Shown here: positions 1 through 11,599 of the stretch, in pieces | Numbering within the stretch: the stretch's first letter is position 1 | Layout of the letters: every line of letters starts with the position of its first letter | Assembly: GCA_001792895.1 (NCBI GenBank) | Contig: MARA01000001.1 | Span: 2,170,001 to 2,234,000 of the forward strand | DNA length: 64,000 nt | Reading direction: 5' to 3' | DNA from: Lentinus brumalis | Lineage: Eukaryota; Basidiomycota; Agaricomycetes; Polyporales; Polyporaceae | Program-made: the position numbers and the translations under genes | The notes under the pieces: generated by a model | Told to the model about the DNA's origin: nothing | Databases searched by the model: none | The model's input: only the letters and a program-made list of their open reading frames with translations

Positions 1-902
1 AGGGCTCGGTTGGGACATGAGGAGACTTGGACGAGGTAAAGCAGAAAGCGACGGGGATGAATGAGGTTGAGCAGATGCGATCGACTGGAAGGCAGAGAAA
101 CCGAGGAGGCTGAGGATCAAGTTGATGCGGAGCTTTGATGGTACATATACCTCCACAGAGGCGCTCGGAGCGGTCGCTGTAGACTTCCCATGCTTCTGAC
201 AAAGGGCCACCACCATTGGGATGCTGCGAGCCATTAATTCCGAGAGTCCCGACTTGTCTGGATTGGTGGCAGTCCGATGAGAGTACCAGCTGGTCGGAAG
301 CAAACCAACCGTCGCAGCCGGTGTTCACCGAGCTCATTGTTTACATCGACCGTGCATGCGCAGCAGAGTATCCCTTCGCCAACGCTCCCCGTCTCCCGCA
401 ATGACCTTTCGGGCTGCGCGAGTTGTTGTGAAGGATATGAATGACCCGTCGTGTAGTACTAGTATAATTGAATGACGTACCATCTAAATCTAAGCCGAGT
501 GAGTTGGAGTCACATTCAGGGAAGGCGGAGCCTTTTGAGTGAGCAGTAAGCACATGGAACAACGCTGGCAGGCACAGAGTAGCCTGGACATGAGTCTACG
601 GAGCGGAGCCGCCAGCTGGCAGCGGTTCCGCAGCCTGAGCGGTGGTAAACGTTTGCTGAGTGCTTGGTCATCTTCGCAGCCTTTGAGAGGTCACTAGGAA
701 TTCGAAGACGGTGTCTGCGCTATATTTCGCCGTAGGATGAGTGAGACTACGGAACGGTGAATTTCTGGATGAGCGTCGTCCGCAGGTCCACCGCAGACAC
801 AGACGCCCGGAGTCACTTCTTCCTCGCGCCCATCCGAACCTTGGAGGTGTGCTTTTTGTGCTGCGCCTCGCCGCCCTCACAACTTGACATCGTGTTGTGA
901 GG
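1..902. other. 5' flanking stretch, no gene recognised
   Basis: Short open frames occur on both strands but none has a recognisable domain, a convincing splice pattern or continuity with a neighbour. The last few hundred bases probably hold the promoter and 5' UTR of the oxygenase gene that starts at 903. An unrelated gene may lie to the left of the window edge. Confidence 0.4.
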
Positions 903-2537
903 ATGTCTCTGGTTCAAGCTGCCCACGAAGCAGAGGCTGCGGAGGCGTTCGAACACATACCAATCATGTAACGCCACATGGTCGATCCATCATTCAAGTC
1001 GGCGATACAACTGATGACATTGCACATAGAGATCTCAAGGACGTCGACAGTCCAAATCCCGAAGTGAGGAAAGCTCTTGGAGGCCAGGTTCGAGATGCTT
1101 GCATTAACGTCGGCTTCCTTTATGGTGGGCACAAACTTCCGTGACGGTCAATGGTCATCAGTGGGCTGATAAGCTATCGTTATAGTGAAGAACCATGGTA
1201 TACCGGAGGTTATCATCGACAAAGCTCTCGCAGCATCCAAGGAGTTCTTCTCCCTGCCTCTCGAGAAGAAGATGGAGGTACTTTTCAGCGTCGCAGGAGC
1301 ATCGTAGAGTCGCTGACAAGGACTCCGATCGAAATGCCATGCAACGACCACTGTAGCTGGACATCACGAAGTCCGAGAACTTCAAGGGCTACAACCCCAT
1401 CTTGAGCAGCAACAACGACCCCGGAAACGGCGGGGATCTCCACGAAGGCTTTGAGTTCGGCTGGGAAGAGCTTGCAGCTCGCGCTAACGACGAGAAGAGA
1501 GCCAACGATGGCGCCATGGCGGGCGCGAACGTCTGGCCTGCGGACGCCCCGGGTTTCAGGGAGTCCGTCCTCGGATACTAGTGAGTCAAGTGCGGGTGGG
1601 GCACACATGGACCCACTGGTGCCCTGGCGCTGCGCGCGACGCTGACCGGCTGCGTTCGGTCCGCAGCCACGCAGCAGTGAACCTCGGGCGCAAGCTCTTC
1701 CCGCTCTTCGCCCTTGCGCTCGACCTTCCGGAGGACTTCTTTGCCGACACGGTACGTGCTTGGATGACTCAGTCGGGGTTTGCTGACTGAGCGTGGCGAT
1801 AGACGAAGAACGCAGCTGCGATCATGCGCGTTCTGCACTACCCTCCGCAGACGGGCCCTGTTGACGATAGAGTCATTGGCATTGGAGCGCACACTGAGTA
1901 ACATCGCCCCGTGTGTCTTGTGATGGTCTTGCATCTAACTTGCCAACTTCACATAGCTTCGAAGTATGTCTAGCCGCCGTATTGCAGATGTGAACCCGGG
2001 CTAATGTCTCCCCGGATCTCCAGTGCTTCACTATCCTCTGGCAGGAACCCGATATCCAGGCTCTCCAAGTACTGAACAAGCAGAAGCAATGGATTGATGC
2101 CCCTCCAATTCCAGGGACCTTGGTCGTGAAGTGAGCGCATGTCTTGCCACACACGCTGCACCGCGCTGACGCATCATCTCCAGCCTCGGAGACCAGTTTG
2201 CACGCTGGACGAGTAAGAATCGAGCGACATTCTTGCATCGTGCAAATCTGATTCAGTGCCCCAATGTAGACGATGTCTTCAAGTCGACCGTCCACCGAGC
2301 GATCAACAGAAGCGGGGTACGCCGGTACTCAATCCCCCTCTTCTTCGGCACGGATTACGACGTGAAGCTCGAGGTCAGCGAACACCCTGTCCCTGTCACT
2401 GCGCTCGTACCCTGAGTCTGACGTTTGCATCATAGCCCATTCCCAGCTGCGTATCCCCCGATCGGCCGCTGAAGTACGAGGTCGTCACCGCGGGAGACTA
2501 TGTCAAGGAGCGCCTGAAGGCGACCTACGGCCACTAA
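903..2537 (+). CDS. 2-oxoglutarate/Fe(II)-dependent dioxygenase (isopenicillin N synthase-like)
   Basis: Multi-exon gene starting at the ATG at 903 (MSLVQAAHEAEAAEAFEHIP) and ending at the TAA at 2535-2537. The spliced protein has the DIOX_N region (KDVDSPNPEVRKALGGQVRD, then a block on 'cinvGFLYvknHGIP' lines) followed by the 2OG-FeII_Oxy core. The iron ligands are visible: GAHTDFE gives His and Asp (split by an intron after the second base of the Asp codon, another intron two codons later), STVHRAINRS gives the distal His, and RRYSIPLFFG carries the Arg-x-Ser that binds 2-oxoglutarate. Length is about the usual 330-350 residues. Family members hydroxylate, desaturate or close rings on small molecules in the cytosol; the substrate cannot be read from sequence. 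It converges with the P450 gene, the two stops lying about 180 bp apart, so the 3' UTRs may overlap. A joint pathway is possible but only inferred from adjacency. Confidence 0.9.
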
Positions 2538-2713
2538 GATCTTCCATCGGAGCCTCCAGAGTCAGATCGGATGGTGAGAAGTGTAACGATACGGGAGTGA
2601 TACGGATACAGTGTGTTGTACAGTAGCAAGCCTTATGCGGCCATCGACAGCTAACAGCAAGAACCAGCGAAAGGAAAGGACTTGAACGATAAGCGGAATG
2701 ATCTGACAGCAGC

Positions 2714-5241
2714 TCATGCCTGCGCCTCCCGGACGTAGGGCGTGACGAGCAAGGGACACTGGCTGCCTTCCTTGTGCTTGCCCATGACATACGGCCGCGT
2801 GAGCACACTGCAGCAAATGTGAGCGCCCGACGACAACCACGACAGGGCAGATTGACGCACACGTTCGCCTTGCCGACCTTGTCGCACGGCGCGAATTTGA
2901 AGTTCGTGACGAGCACGAACATGAACATCTTAATCTCGATGATGGAGAACTTGACCCCGATGCATGACTGCGCGCGCGCAAAGCGTCAGCAGACAAGTCG
3001 GTTTGTTCAAGATTAGAAGGCTTACTCGAGGGCCGGCAGAGAAGGTAAGGATGTTGTTGTACAGTCCTGGCTGCGCCTTCACAGCCTCGGGCAGATTGTC
3101 CCACCGCTCAGGCCTGCAAGAGCATGTCAAATTAGCATGGTTAAACACAGTCGCAACTCGGCGTGTACCCACTTGAACGCCCAGCCGTCCGGACCCCAGA
3201 CCTCGCGATCAAGGTTGAACGCCTCGATAGGCACATGCACGCAGCTGCCCTTCGGCATCACAAAGCTGTTTACCTCCTCGTATTCGCCATACTTGTTCTG
3301 CATCTTCACCGGCGTCGACGTCGGGATCACGTCGTCCTTGGTTGCGACGCGAATCGATGAGTGCACGGGAGGGATGAGGCGCAGCGTCTCGCGCACGACG
3401 TTCTCGAGGTAGGGCAGCTCGGCGATCTTCGCGTATAGTGAGGCGATCTCGTCTTGCGCGAGCGACTCGAGAGGGGCGGTTGGCTCGATCGAGAGCAGCT
3501 CGGCGCGAAGACGGTCCTGGACTTCGGGGTAGACGGAGAGCAGGTAGAGAATCCAGGTGACGGAGAGGGAGCTGGTGTCGGAGCCGGCGAACATGAAGGT
3601 GTTGATGTTGTTCAGGATGTCTTCGTCGGAGATGCGCTGGTCGGGAGGCAGGTCCGCAGCAGCGTTCGACCTCACTGGTCGGAATGAGCTTTGACTCGGA
3701 GCTGCGGCTGGCAGATAGACTCACGAAGCGCACTGAGGAGGTCCTTCCCGCCGTAGGTCGTGCCAGCCTTCTCGGCCTCCTCGATCTTTCTCTTCTTCTC
3801 CTGGATCAGCCGACCGGCGACGCGCTTGATGACCGCCTGAGACTTCTTCACCACTGTGTACCGTTGTCCGGGCTGACGGCGAAGTGAGGATCAATGCACC
3901 AGAGCGCCGTGTTTCAGAGCACATACCGCAAAGCGATCGAGGAAAGGAGCGTAAACTATCACCAGCTCCCACAACCCACCTCCCTGCTGAGACACGGCAA
4001 TCTCGAACATCTCCTTGTAAGCCGTGAAGAGTTCATTCGACTCGTCGTGGATCGCGTTGAACTGGTAGTCGAAGCCCGCGAGGCCGATCACGTCGAAGGT
4101 CGCCCGACTAACCCAGTGGCAAACGTCCAGTCTCGCTCCGGCCTTCGACCGCTCGCCATCAGGGGCGTGCTGCGCATCTGCGATGAGGGCTAGCCAGCGT
4201 TCCTTGAGCTCCATCGCCTTCTGGAACGTCACAGGCACGAGCGCGCGCATGTTCTGGATAGAGAACGCGGGAGTCCCGACTCTGCGCTGTCGTTTGTGCA
4301 CCTGGCCCTCAGCGGCGAGCATGCCGATGCCAATCAAGCCTCCAATGAGTGCGCGAGACTGCCATGGCTTCTCGTAGATGGTAGAGTGCTTGAGTATGTG
4401 CGCCAGCGACACGGGGTCGAGGGTGAACAGTCGTTGGTCCCACTGCCAGCAGAGCTTAGCGAAGAGGAAGTCGGTAGATGCTGCAGTCCCACTCACCGGG
4501 AGAAAGCCGCGTATCCTCACGTTCCTCCCGTAGTGCTTCACAAATGCTTCGTGTATACGAGGGGATCTGGATGGACTGCCGAGTGGTCAGGATGATGTGG
4601 GCCGTGACGAGATGCACTGTGGCAAGCAAGATCCCCCGGAAGCCTCTACATAGCCGCTTTCCATGTTGCGTAAGACCTCGCTTCTCAGCTCTGCACGAAG
4701 GATAACCACATGGGCCTTCCATGAGTCACACGGCAGGCATAGACGCATTTGAGACAAGCAAAAAAGCGACGGATTGACACCGCGCCACGATGCCTTTGTC
4801 TCGTTTGAGGTTACGACCGGCGAAAAGGTTTCCTTTCAGCCTGAAAGCTGGCCGGAAGGCAAACTCGTGCGGCGACCGCCCGTTGGCAGCTGTTGTCCCG
4901 TCCAAGACGCCGGGATGCCTGTCGTGCCAGTCCTTTCGCTTGACATCGTTCATCCCCGAGTCGGTGATGCAAGCGCCCATGCGCATCGCAATCGGCCCAA
5001 CTCTCGCTTGCAACTCCGCGGATGCTGCTCGAGGGAAATGGAGAGTGCGCTGACCATAATGAGCTACTCACTCAAGAACCATGCCCATATGATTTCCAAA
5101 CCAACTCCGGGTGGGAGGACCGGGAAGCTTGCGGAGGGGGTTCCATGCTGGCTCGAGCACCGCAAGATAGAACAAGTAGGCGGCACCCGCTGCTATTGAA
5201 GCAGCGAGGAAGCTGTAGAGTAGAGACAATGAGTGGCTCAT
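2714..5241 (-). CDS. Cytochrome P450 monooxygenase, membrane-anchored
   Basis: Start chosen at the ATG at 5239-5241 (MSHSLSLLYSFLAA), which opens directly into a hydrophobic anchor and the proline hinge KLPGPPTRSWFGNH. Exon 1 ends at 5072 (donor GTGAGTAG). The next coding block begins near 4567 (SPRIHEAFVKHYGRNVRIRG), then follow the body exons, the I-helix FAGSDTSSLSVTW, the K-helix ETLRLIPP, the PERW region and the heme loop FSAGPRSCIGVKF with the Cys ligand. The last exon runs to a TGA at 2714-2716. All diagnostic P450 motifs are intact and the length is normal for a fungal microsomal P450. The enzyme would sit in the ER membrane and use a separate reductase; the substrate is not predictable. 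Oddity: intron 1 is about 500 nt, ten times the other introns, and holds a dispersed repeat copy. Confidence 0.92.
4740..5030. repeat. Dispersed repeat copy inside P450 intron 1
   Basis: The segment around 4826-4870 (AAAGGTTTCCTTTCAG ... GGCCGGAAGGCAAAC) matches the hairpin core at 29106-29149 in the V-ATPase intron. On the minus strand both read as similar peptides (FRPAFRLKGNLFAGR here, [15 protein letters not shown] there). No protein is implied; the match simply reveals shared ancestry. Exact ends are not clear by eye. Confidence 0.55.
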
Positions 5242-5659
5242 CACTAGAGGAGTCCGTGCAGTGACGGTCAGGCAAGGGAAGTAAGAGATAAATACCAAAG
5301 CACAGCCGGTCGCCCGTCCTCGCCCGTCTCAATTGTTTCGAAGACAATAATAGGATTTACCAAACAGTGAGCGCTGTCACCGAGGTCGGACGCGACCCCA
5401 CCGAGTACTGTCTAGTCACATCGTTGATCCAGGCCAGCCCGAACATACTGACTGACATTTGAGAGTAAACGCAGATGAGGTTGATGAGGGGAAGGAGGTG
5501 GTGGTGGTAGTGGCTGACAGCACTCGCTGACGTGGCGGATATCAAGCGCCAAATTGGGCTCGGCCTACTTGCAGGCGCCAATTGGCGAGAACGTTCAATC
5601 TTCCGACGATAAACAGACGATAAACGACTCACCAAACAAACAGATTAACCACCCCAGTA

Positions 5660-6692
5660 ATGGTGCTTTTCTTCACCTCTACAGGTACGCTCTCGTCTGG
5701 AGTGGACAGTTACTTTCCGTGGGCTCATCTGATCTGCCGCTTTTTCGTAGCCATCGATCCTCCCGTCACGATTTACATGGGGAAGGACAAGTTCGAAAGT
5801 AAGTGGGCATGACATGGTGCACTTCGGTCAATCCTCACTGAGATTCTCTACTAGATGAGGACTTGATCAAGTACGCCTGGCCGCAAGACGTCTGGTTCCA
5901 CGTCGACAAGCTGTCGTCCGCACACGTTTACGTGCGAATGCCTGAGGGCATGACATGGGACGCTATCCCAGAGCCTCTGCTCGTTGACTGTGCTCAACTT
6001 GTGAAGGCGAACTCTATAGAAGGTATGTACATACCTATGCCATGCGTTTTCGCCGTCAACTGAGACCGCTAGGCACTTAGGCAATAAGAAGGATAACATC
6101 AGCATTATCTGGACACCTGCCGATAACCTGAAGGTTGATGCGCATCATTCACTCGGAAATGCTTTTTGTCTGACCCCTTCCCTCTCAGAAAACCGGTGAT
6201 ATGGCCGTCGGACAGGTCTCGTTCCATAACGACAAACGGGTACGCTGCTTGGACCCAATGCGCGCGATCACCTGACGGACGCTGTGATTCACAGGTAAAG
6301 CGGAGTAAGTACCGCGCAGACGACGCAATGCGCAACGCCTGACATGCAGCATCCCGCGCAGCATATGTCGCCAAACGCGATAACGCCATCGTCAACCGAC
6401 TGAACAAGACGAAGGTCGAGCGACAAGTCGACCACGAGCAAGAACGCATCGAACGCATCAAGAAGGAGAATGCCGCAAAGCGAGCGATTGCGGCTCAGAA
6501 GGTTTGAACCGCGCGCGTCTCCGTAGTCCACGACGCTGAACGCTTGTTTAGAAAAAGGCAGATGCTGAGCTTGCACGCGCTCGGGAGGCTGAGAAGGCCG
6601 CGAGATCATACGACAATCTCTTCAGCGGAGAAGACGAGGAAGAGGCGCCGCAGCCGCGGTCCGTTCAGGAGATGATGGATGATTTTATGTAG
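5660..6692 (+). CDS. CCDC25-like protein (NFACT-R/DUF814 domain)
   Basis: Start at 5660 (MVLFFTST, matching the short conserved beginning of CCDC25 proteins) and TAG stop at 6690-6692. Several short introns split it. The NFACT-R domain is nearly complete: [59 protein letters not shown] and [21 protein letters not shown] basic coiled-coil tail follows ([20 protein letters not shown] ... [20 protein letters not shown]), ending acidic with QEMMDDFM. Length is close to the usual 200-210 residues. The domain is related to the NFACT-R module of Rqc2/NEMF, so an RNA- or ribosome-linked role is plausible; animal CCDC25 has been reported as a DNA-sensing membrane protein, a role not established in fungi. 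Assignment to the family is firm, function is not. Confidence 0.93.
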
Positions 6693-6923
6693 GCAAGTAC
6701 GGGCTGTGATACATGCTGAATTCAAGTGTAGGATTCGTCGGAGATCATGCATGGTCGTTTCCGATCTTAGGGCCGAAGACAAGGTATGGCAACACGATCG
6801 AAGCTCCGAAGTCACCCACGCTACACATGATCAAATTTACCGAAGTACACTATGTGGTGCTGATGTGGCTCTGAAGCGGAACATATCAGCCCTCCGGTCA
6901 CTGTAACAGTCGGCTGGGACTTA

Positions 6924-7245
6924 CTACCCGCCGAAGGAAGGACGTGCCGCGGTAGGAGCGGCCCATCCCTGCTCCTTCGCCTTCTTCGCAAAGGAAGTGG
7001 AGGAGGGACCGAGCGTCGACCCTTCCTTCTTCGCCACCTCGCCCTTTGTGTCCTTGGCGTCGTTGAGTGTAGACGTCTCGGACTTCAAAGACGCAGCTAC
7101 AACGCACGGTGTAACGGTCAATCTTCGTACGAAGCGTGAGCTAGGACTACTGACCATCGTGCGCGGGAGCCTTGGACGTTGGCGCGGGTGCGCTCAACGT
7201 CGCGAGCGTGGCAGGAGTCGTCCCGTCCGTCGTATTGTCACTCAT
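6924..7245 (-). CDS. Small hypothetical protein, tandem paralogue A
   Basis: Two exons. Start ATG at 7243-7245 (MSDNTTDGTTPATLATLSAP), Ser/Thr/Ala/Pro-rich N-terminus, donor GTCAGTAG after a phase-1 position, acceptor about 60 nt later. Exon 2 carries ETSTLNDAKDTKGEVAKKEG, then GPSSTSFAKKAKEQGWAAPT and ends ARPSFGG with a TAG at 6924-6926. About 90 residues, hydrophilic, no signal peptide or membrane segment. I do not recognise the family. Its identity as a gene is supported by the paralogue at 8194-8524, which keeps the same exon structure and the C-terminal motif AKEQGWAAPTAxRPSFG. The Lys/Ala/Glu-rich composition resembles small stress-associated hydrophilic proteins, but that is only an impression. 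Confidence 0.75.
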
Positions 7246-8193
7246 GAGTAAGATCAGGGGTTGATTGTGGGATGGGTTCACCGTTTGGCTCCTGTGAGTG
7301 GTTTTACTCTTATTCGTACGCATGAATCATGTCTTATATACCGTCCTGTAGCGCTGCGGTGGGCTCACGCTCTCAGGCGGACAATACAGTCGCGAAGGCT
7401 GAGCCGCTATCCCTGCGCCTCCTCTGTCCCGACGTGTCGCAACCAACAAGGGCCCAGGGCACGCTGCATCATGCAGTCGATAGTGCGGCACAGACGGCGT
7501 ACGATTCTCGGCCACGATGGGCGGAGGGCAATCGCAAGCGCTCGGCGACTTGTTTGACCTTGTGGAATCTCGTTTGCTCTGCCTTGCGTTCAACACGCCT
7601 TACACGCCTATTCGACTCTTGAACCATCTCGCCACGAGGCCGTAGTAATCGTTCATGACAGAAGTAAACCACCACCGCTGTCCTCGACTTTCCTCGCACC
7701 GACGCGCTCCCGACGAAGTAGCGACCGTCAACAGGGTCAAGGGTGTCGGGCAAAGGGTTACGACCGACGAAAACGCTTCCAGTCTGACCAATATACTCTC
7801 GAATGCTCTGATTCAAGGCAATGCATCATGTGGTGGCCGAAGAACGGTGAGAGCTCCGGTTACTGCGTTGGCTTCTACCGATCAAATGGATGGCTAGCAT
7901 CCCACAGGTCGTGCAGGCCAACCTTCTTCGTATGCACGCTCACCCACGATCATCTCATCCACTTTTCTGGTTCTTCAGCCCTCCGAAACTAAGACAATCT
8001 CAAGACTATTCCGAAAGCGATGAGGTCCATTCCAATTCATTCCGAGATAATTCACCAGCGTCGCATATGTGTGCGGGCGCACGACGACATCGACGCTCAC
8101 GACCCCGGCAGACCAACGCGGAGTCTATCGGCAACGTCGTAGCCTCTGATACCGGTATGTCAGTGCGAGGAGCCTATCGCCAATATCTTCAAC
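7246..8193. other. Spacer between the two paralogous small genes
   Basis: Roughly 950 bp with no recognised domain on either strand. It must contain the promoter of paralogue A (right of 7245 on the minus strand) and the 3' UTR of paralogue B. Confidence 0.4.
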
Positions 8194-8524
8194 TCACCAG
8201 CCGAAGGAAGGGCGCGTCGCAGTGGGGGCAGCCCAGCCCTGCTCCTTAGCCGTCTTAGAGAAGGCGGTGGAGGATGCGCCCAGGGTATCCCCCTTTTTCG
8301 TCTTCTTGGAGTCGGCCTTGTTGTCTTTGGCGTCGTAGAGGGTCGACGTCTCCGATGCGATGGACTTGGCTGCTTGGCGAGGCGGTGAGCTCGACGTCTT
8401 TAGACAGAAGACGAATAGACTGACTATCGTCCGCCCCCTTGGCCGTCGAAGTCGGAGTGCTGGACTTCGCAGGCGTGGTGGCGCTGGCTGTCGGAGCCGT
8501 CGCGGTGTTGGCGTTGTTGCTCAT
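8194..8524 (-). CDS. Small hypothetical protein, tandem paralogue B
   Basis: Start ATG at 8522-8524 (MSNNANTATAPTASATTPAK), TGA stop at 8194-8196. One intron of about 50 nt sits after the codons for KGADD, the same place as in paralogue A. Exon 2 reads AKSIASETSTLYDAKDNKAD, SKKTKKGDTLGASSTAFSKT and AKEQGWAAPTATRPSFGW. Same size and layout as paralogue A, with clear divergence in the N-terminal low-complexity part and strong conservation at the C-terminus. No known domain recognised. The conserved C-terminal 14 residues are the best candidate functional site. Confidence 0.75.
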
Positions 8525-10972
8525 GACGACAGTGAGGGTGTAACGGTGCGAAGGCGGTTTCGGATGCTTAGGAAGTTGTGAGTTAGGATGGCCTGCTCTT
8601 CGTCCTTCTGCATCCTGAAGCTCTTATACCCTTTCTGATGCTGCTGCAGATCCGCTGCGTGCCAAGATTCGGTTGCGAACACCGCGACCTCATGCTCCCA
8701 TAGGGCGGCGCGCTTAACAGCGCGCTCGCCATACCTTGCGCTAGCAGACGGTCCACCTACAACTATGTCGGTACCGCGGGAGCGATAAGCGCCGGTCGCG
8801 CAGCGAGATGGGACTGCGGCGCGTAGTGAGTTGTGGTAGTCGTAATGTGGTGCACCCACTTGTGACCACTGCGGTCATCTGCGCATTGAATCTGCGCAGA
8901 CGTCCGTCTCGCCCGCGCACAAGGGTTTGCAAGTTCGGTCGCTTCAGGGTTGCCACTCGCGTCACCGAGTATGGACGATAAGCCCGTCTTCAAAGTGCGT
9001 ACTCAAGTCGGAGGTACTGATGAGCGGATCTGCGCGTGTGCGCATGACTCCGATGTGCCCCGGGACCGTTCTGTTTGCTTTTCACGTCGATACAGTGCGG
9101 ATGCTCCCATCGCATCGCAGCAGTCATGTTCCATCCCAATCAGTGGGTGAGTCACTTTTACTTGCCTATCACGCGGCGGGGTGACCTTGGCGGACTGACT
9201 CTGCGTTTGTCCTAATTGACAGAGGAGCCGGGTGTCGATCGGAACCGCTCAACAACGAAGGGAGGGCCTCACTACTTATTCTTAGCTCTCCAATATCTGG
9301 GTGGCCGTACGCTGGAGGTACGAAGTGAGTGGTCAGGACATACGCCTTCAGATATTCAAGACGCATGAATATCACAGAACGGACGGTCAACCTTGAAGCA
9401 TTTGTGCATCGTGTATATCCGGATAGGGTACACCGGGACACATGGGCCGTACAAGTAGCCGGAGGTATGTTTCAGGTCCATCCTTGACGGCTCAGACCAC
9501 GCAGGACGCAAGTGACGCTGAAATGTAGGGCACCGTGGACGCGAACAAACTGCTCAGTACCGGAGAATGCCATGTCGATTGCTGTTCATCATTTCAGTCC
9601 TTCGACAGATATCTCCGACCGCGCGGTAACGTCTAACGCGTTACACTTGCACTTCAGCCTCGATAGCTGAGAGCTTTCTTGGTGCGCTTCACAAAGTTTC
9701 GGATATTGCGTGGTCGCTAGTGTCCGTTGGCATTTGCAAGTACCGGCTATACTAATCGTTCTCTTCAGGAACAAGGTCATCGTATTGCAAGATGCATTAG
9801 GTGAATTTTTGCGAAGTACGAGTAGATCACTGGTTCACTGACCCCTTTACGCGCATACTTACCCTCCCTTCCCCGCCCGAGGCCTCCAAAAGACGCAGAT
9901 GAGCGGCGTGGCGTAAATACCTACACAAGGACTCGTGAGATGAGCGTCGGGACCGGCTCTTTGATAGTTTACCTGGGAGTCTCGCCCAGCACGCCCAGCA
10001 CTCAAGGTGGTGGATCATTCAAGGGCCCCGAATTTTGCTAGCCGCTGCATTACCGACATGTCGCAATATCGTAGCTTCGGGCAACATCATGGACCTTGGA
10101 GCGGCTTACATCTGTTCACCGTGATTATATGAGACTGTGACTGCATGCGCGAGGCGCTAAGTGCGAATCCGGCTTGCTGAGCGGACCACGAGAGTATCTG
10201 CGAAGGCCCGGAGACAAATAAAGCACCCGCCCCGCGCACTGCAACAAGAATCAGTATATCGTGCCAGTTCGAGCGAGTGGTCATTAAACTTTCCATAATG
10301 ACATGCCACGCACAGTCAGGCTGCGATCTCCCCTCACTTCGAAGCTGCTGACCAGGTGTTCTGTGGACCTCGCGGCGATGCCGAGTCTTGACATGCGCCC
10401 ACAGAAGGTGATGATCAATTGAATATGGATGTCTGTGAACGCTCAAGCCGTAGGTATCGGTGCGTTTTGTTCCGATGTCCGGGGAAGCCGCAGGTTGTGG
10501 GACTCGGAGAAGAGCGCACACTGCTCACCTTGCGCCGACACGCCATGTCGATCTCGCTGAAACGACCTCACTGCCTAAAGAAAGCTCCTCAAAGTTGATA
10601 CAACAAGCGCAATAAGTGTACAAGAGCTCGTGAAGTAAGCACATCTGCCGGGAAACGCAAGACATTAGGAGGCGCGCGGGCAAGGACAAGGACATAATCG
10701 GATGCGATGAAGAGTGGGGCAAATGGTGCGAGATAGGCATGGAGAGAGGTGAAGCCGGGTAAACCGACGTGTATTAGGACAGCCAAGCAGAAACGTCAAC
10801 GCGAGTTGTGTGCACAGTGCGCATAGATCATCGTAGGGATATGGTGGCCATCGTGGTGGGACGGGACAGTGGGTGAGTGGTCATTCAGCCCTGGAAATAC
10901 GGCTAAGCCTGCAGCGAGCAGGTGTGCCCGAAGGTATCTCAATGGGAGACCCAACTGGGCTCTGGGGCCATG
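8525..10972. other. Gene-poor stretch, no gene recognised
   Basis: About 2.4 kb with only short, unrelated open frames on both strands and no splice-joined domain that I can recognise. The only feature of note is a degraded copy of the family 3'-flank motif near 10420-10446. Confidence 0.45.
10420..10446 (-). repeat. Weak copy of the family 3'-flank motif
   Basis: In gene (minus) sense it reads GAGCGTTCACAGACATCCAT then ATTCAA, resembling GGCGTTCAGTAT-N6-CCATATATGG found beside other family members. It lies about 530 bp downstream of family member 1. Only part of the palindrome survives, so this could be chance. Confidence 0.35.
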
Positions 10973-11599
10973 TCATGCGTCACCTTGCTGCGAGCGCGAT
11001 GCGAGCGGAGGTTGCGGAGGAAAGTTCGACATCGCTGCTGGGTCTCCCACCCGAGAGCTTGAAGGCAACAGGCCATGTAGGGGGACGAGGGCGGCGCAGG
11101 TCTGAGATGGAGTAGGTTTGGAGGTGGTGGCTGGAATATTGCGTTCAAATGACGGGTAGCGGGACTGAAGACGGTACGTAGGAGATGGACTTTGGATGGT
11201 CTCATGGGAGTAGCTGGAGATGGTGTCGTCCTTCATTCCTGTCTTGACAGGGCTGGTACGCTCGAAGTTGTAGGAGATGGTGCTGGTTGGGGAGCTAGCG
11301 CCGCTGCGTCGGCGGCTGGGCGCGGCTAGAGCGGGCGAGAAAGACTGTCCGAGTCGACGCGTGGTGCACAAGCGCAAAATGATCTTCCTGTTGCAATAGA
11401 CGCACCCCATGCCAAGAAGGGCACATGCGAAGATCACTTGAATGTGCACATGGAGAAAAATGAGGTGGACCCATGAGCGGAGACTGATTAGCAGAAGTGT
11501 GGGCGACATACTGAGACCGATGATGATATCAGCAACAGTGGTTGATGACAGACCGCCACTCGTGTTGGCGGATGAATCCGAAGTCGTGAGGGGAGCCAT
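10973..11599 (-). CDS. Single-pass membrane protein, family member 1 (divergent)
   Basis: Start placed at the ATG at 11597-11599 (MAPLTTSDSSANTSGGLSST), which aligns with MAPINTSGTEG of member 2; a longer frame begins upstream. Exon 1 is 11599-11512, intron 11511-11437 (GTATGT...CAAG, 75 nt, phase 1), exon 2 runs to the stop at 10973. Joined, the helix reads TTVADIIIGLMIFACALLGM then GCVYCNRK, so the intron falls inside the transmembrane segment exactly as in the other five copies. After the helix comes a basic stretch (RKIILRLCTTRRL) and a long Ser/Pro-rich tail (PSRRRSGASSPTSTIS ... TYRLQSRYPSFERN). It lacks the adjacent Cys pair and the CxxC seen in other members, making it the most divergent. 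Function unknown. Confidence 0.6.
   Translation of the reverse strand: MAPLTTSDSSANTSGGLSSTTVADIIIGLSMSPTLLLISLRSWVHLIFLHVHIQVIFACALLGMGCVYCNRKIILRLCTTRRLGQSFSPALAAPSRRRSGASSPTSTISYNFERTSPVKTGMKDDTISSYSHETIQSPSPTYRLQSRYPSFERNIPATTSKPTPSQTCAALVPLHGLLPSSSRVGDPAAMSNFPPQPPLASRSQQGDA

Noticed and set aside
903..5241. Oxygenase plus P450 as a biosynthetic gene cluster
   Set aside because: No core synthase, transporter or regulator nearby; two tailoring-type genes side by side are not enough.
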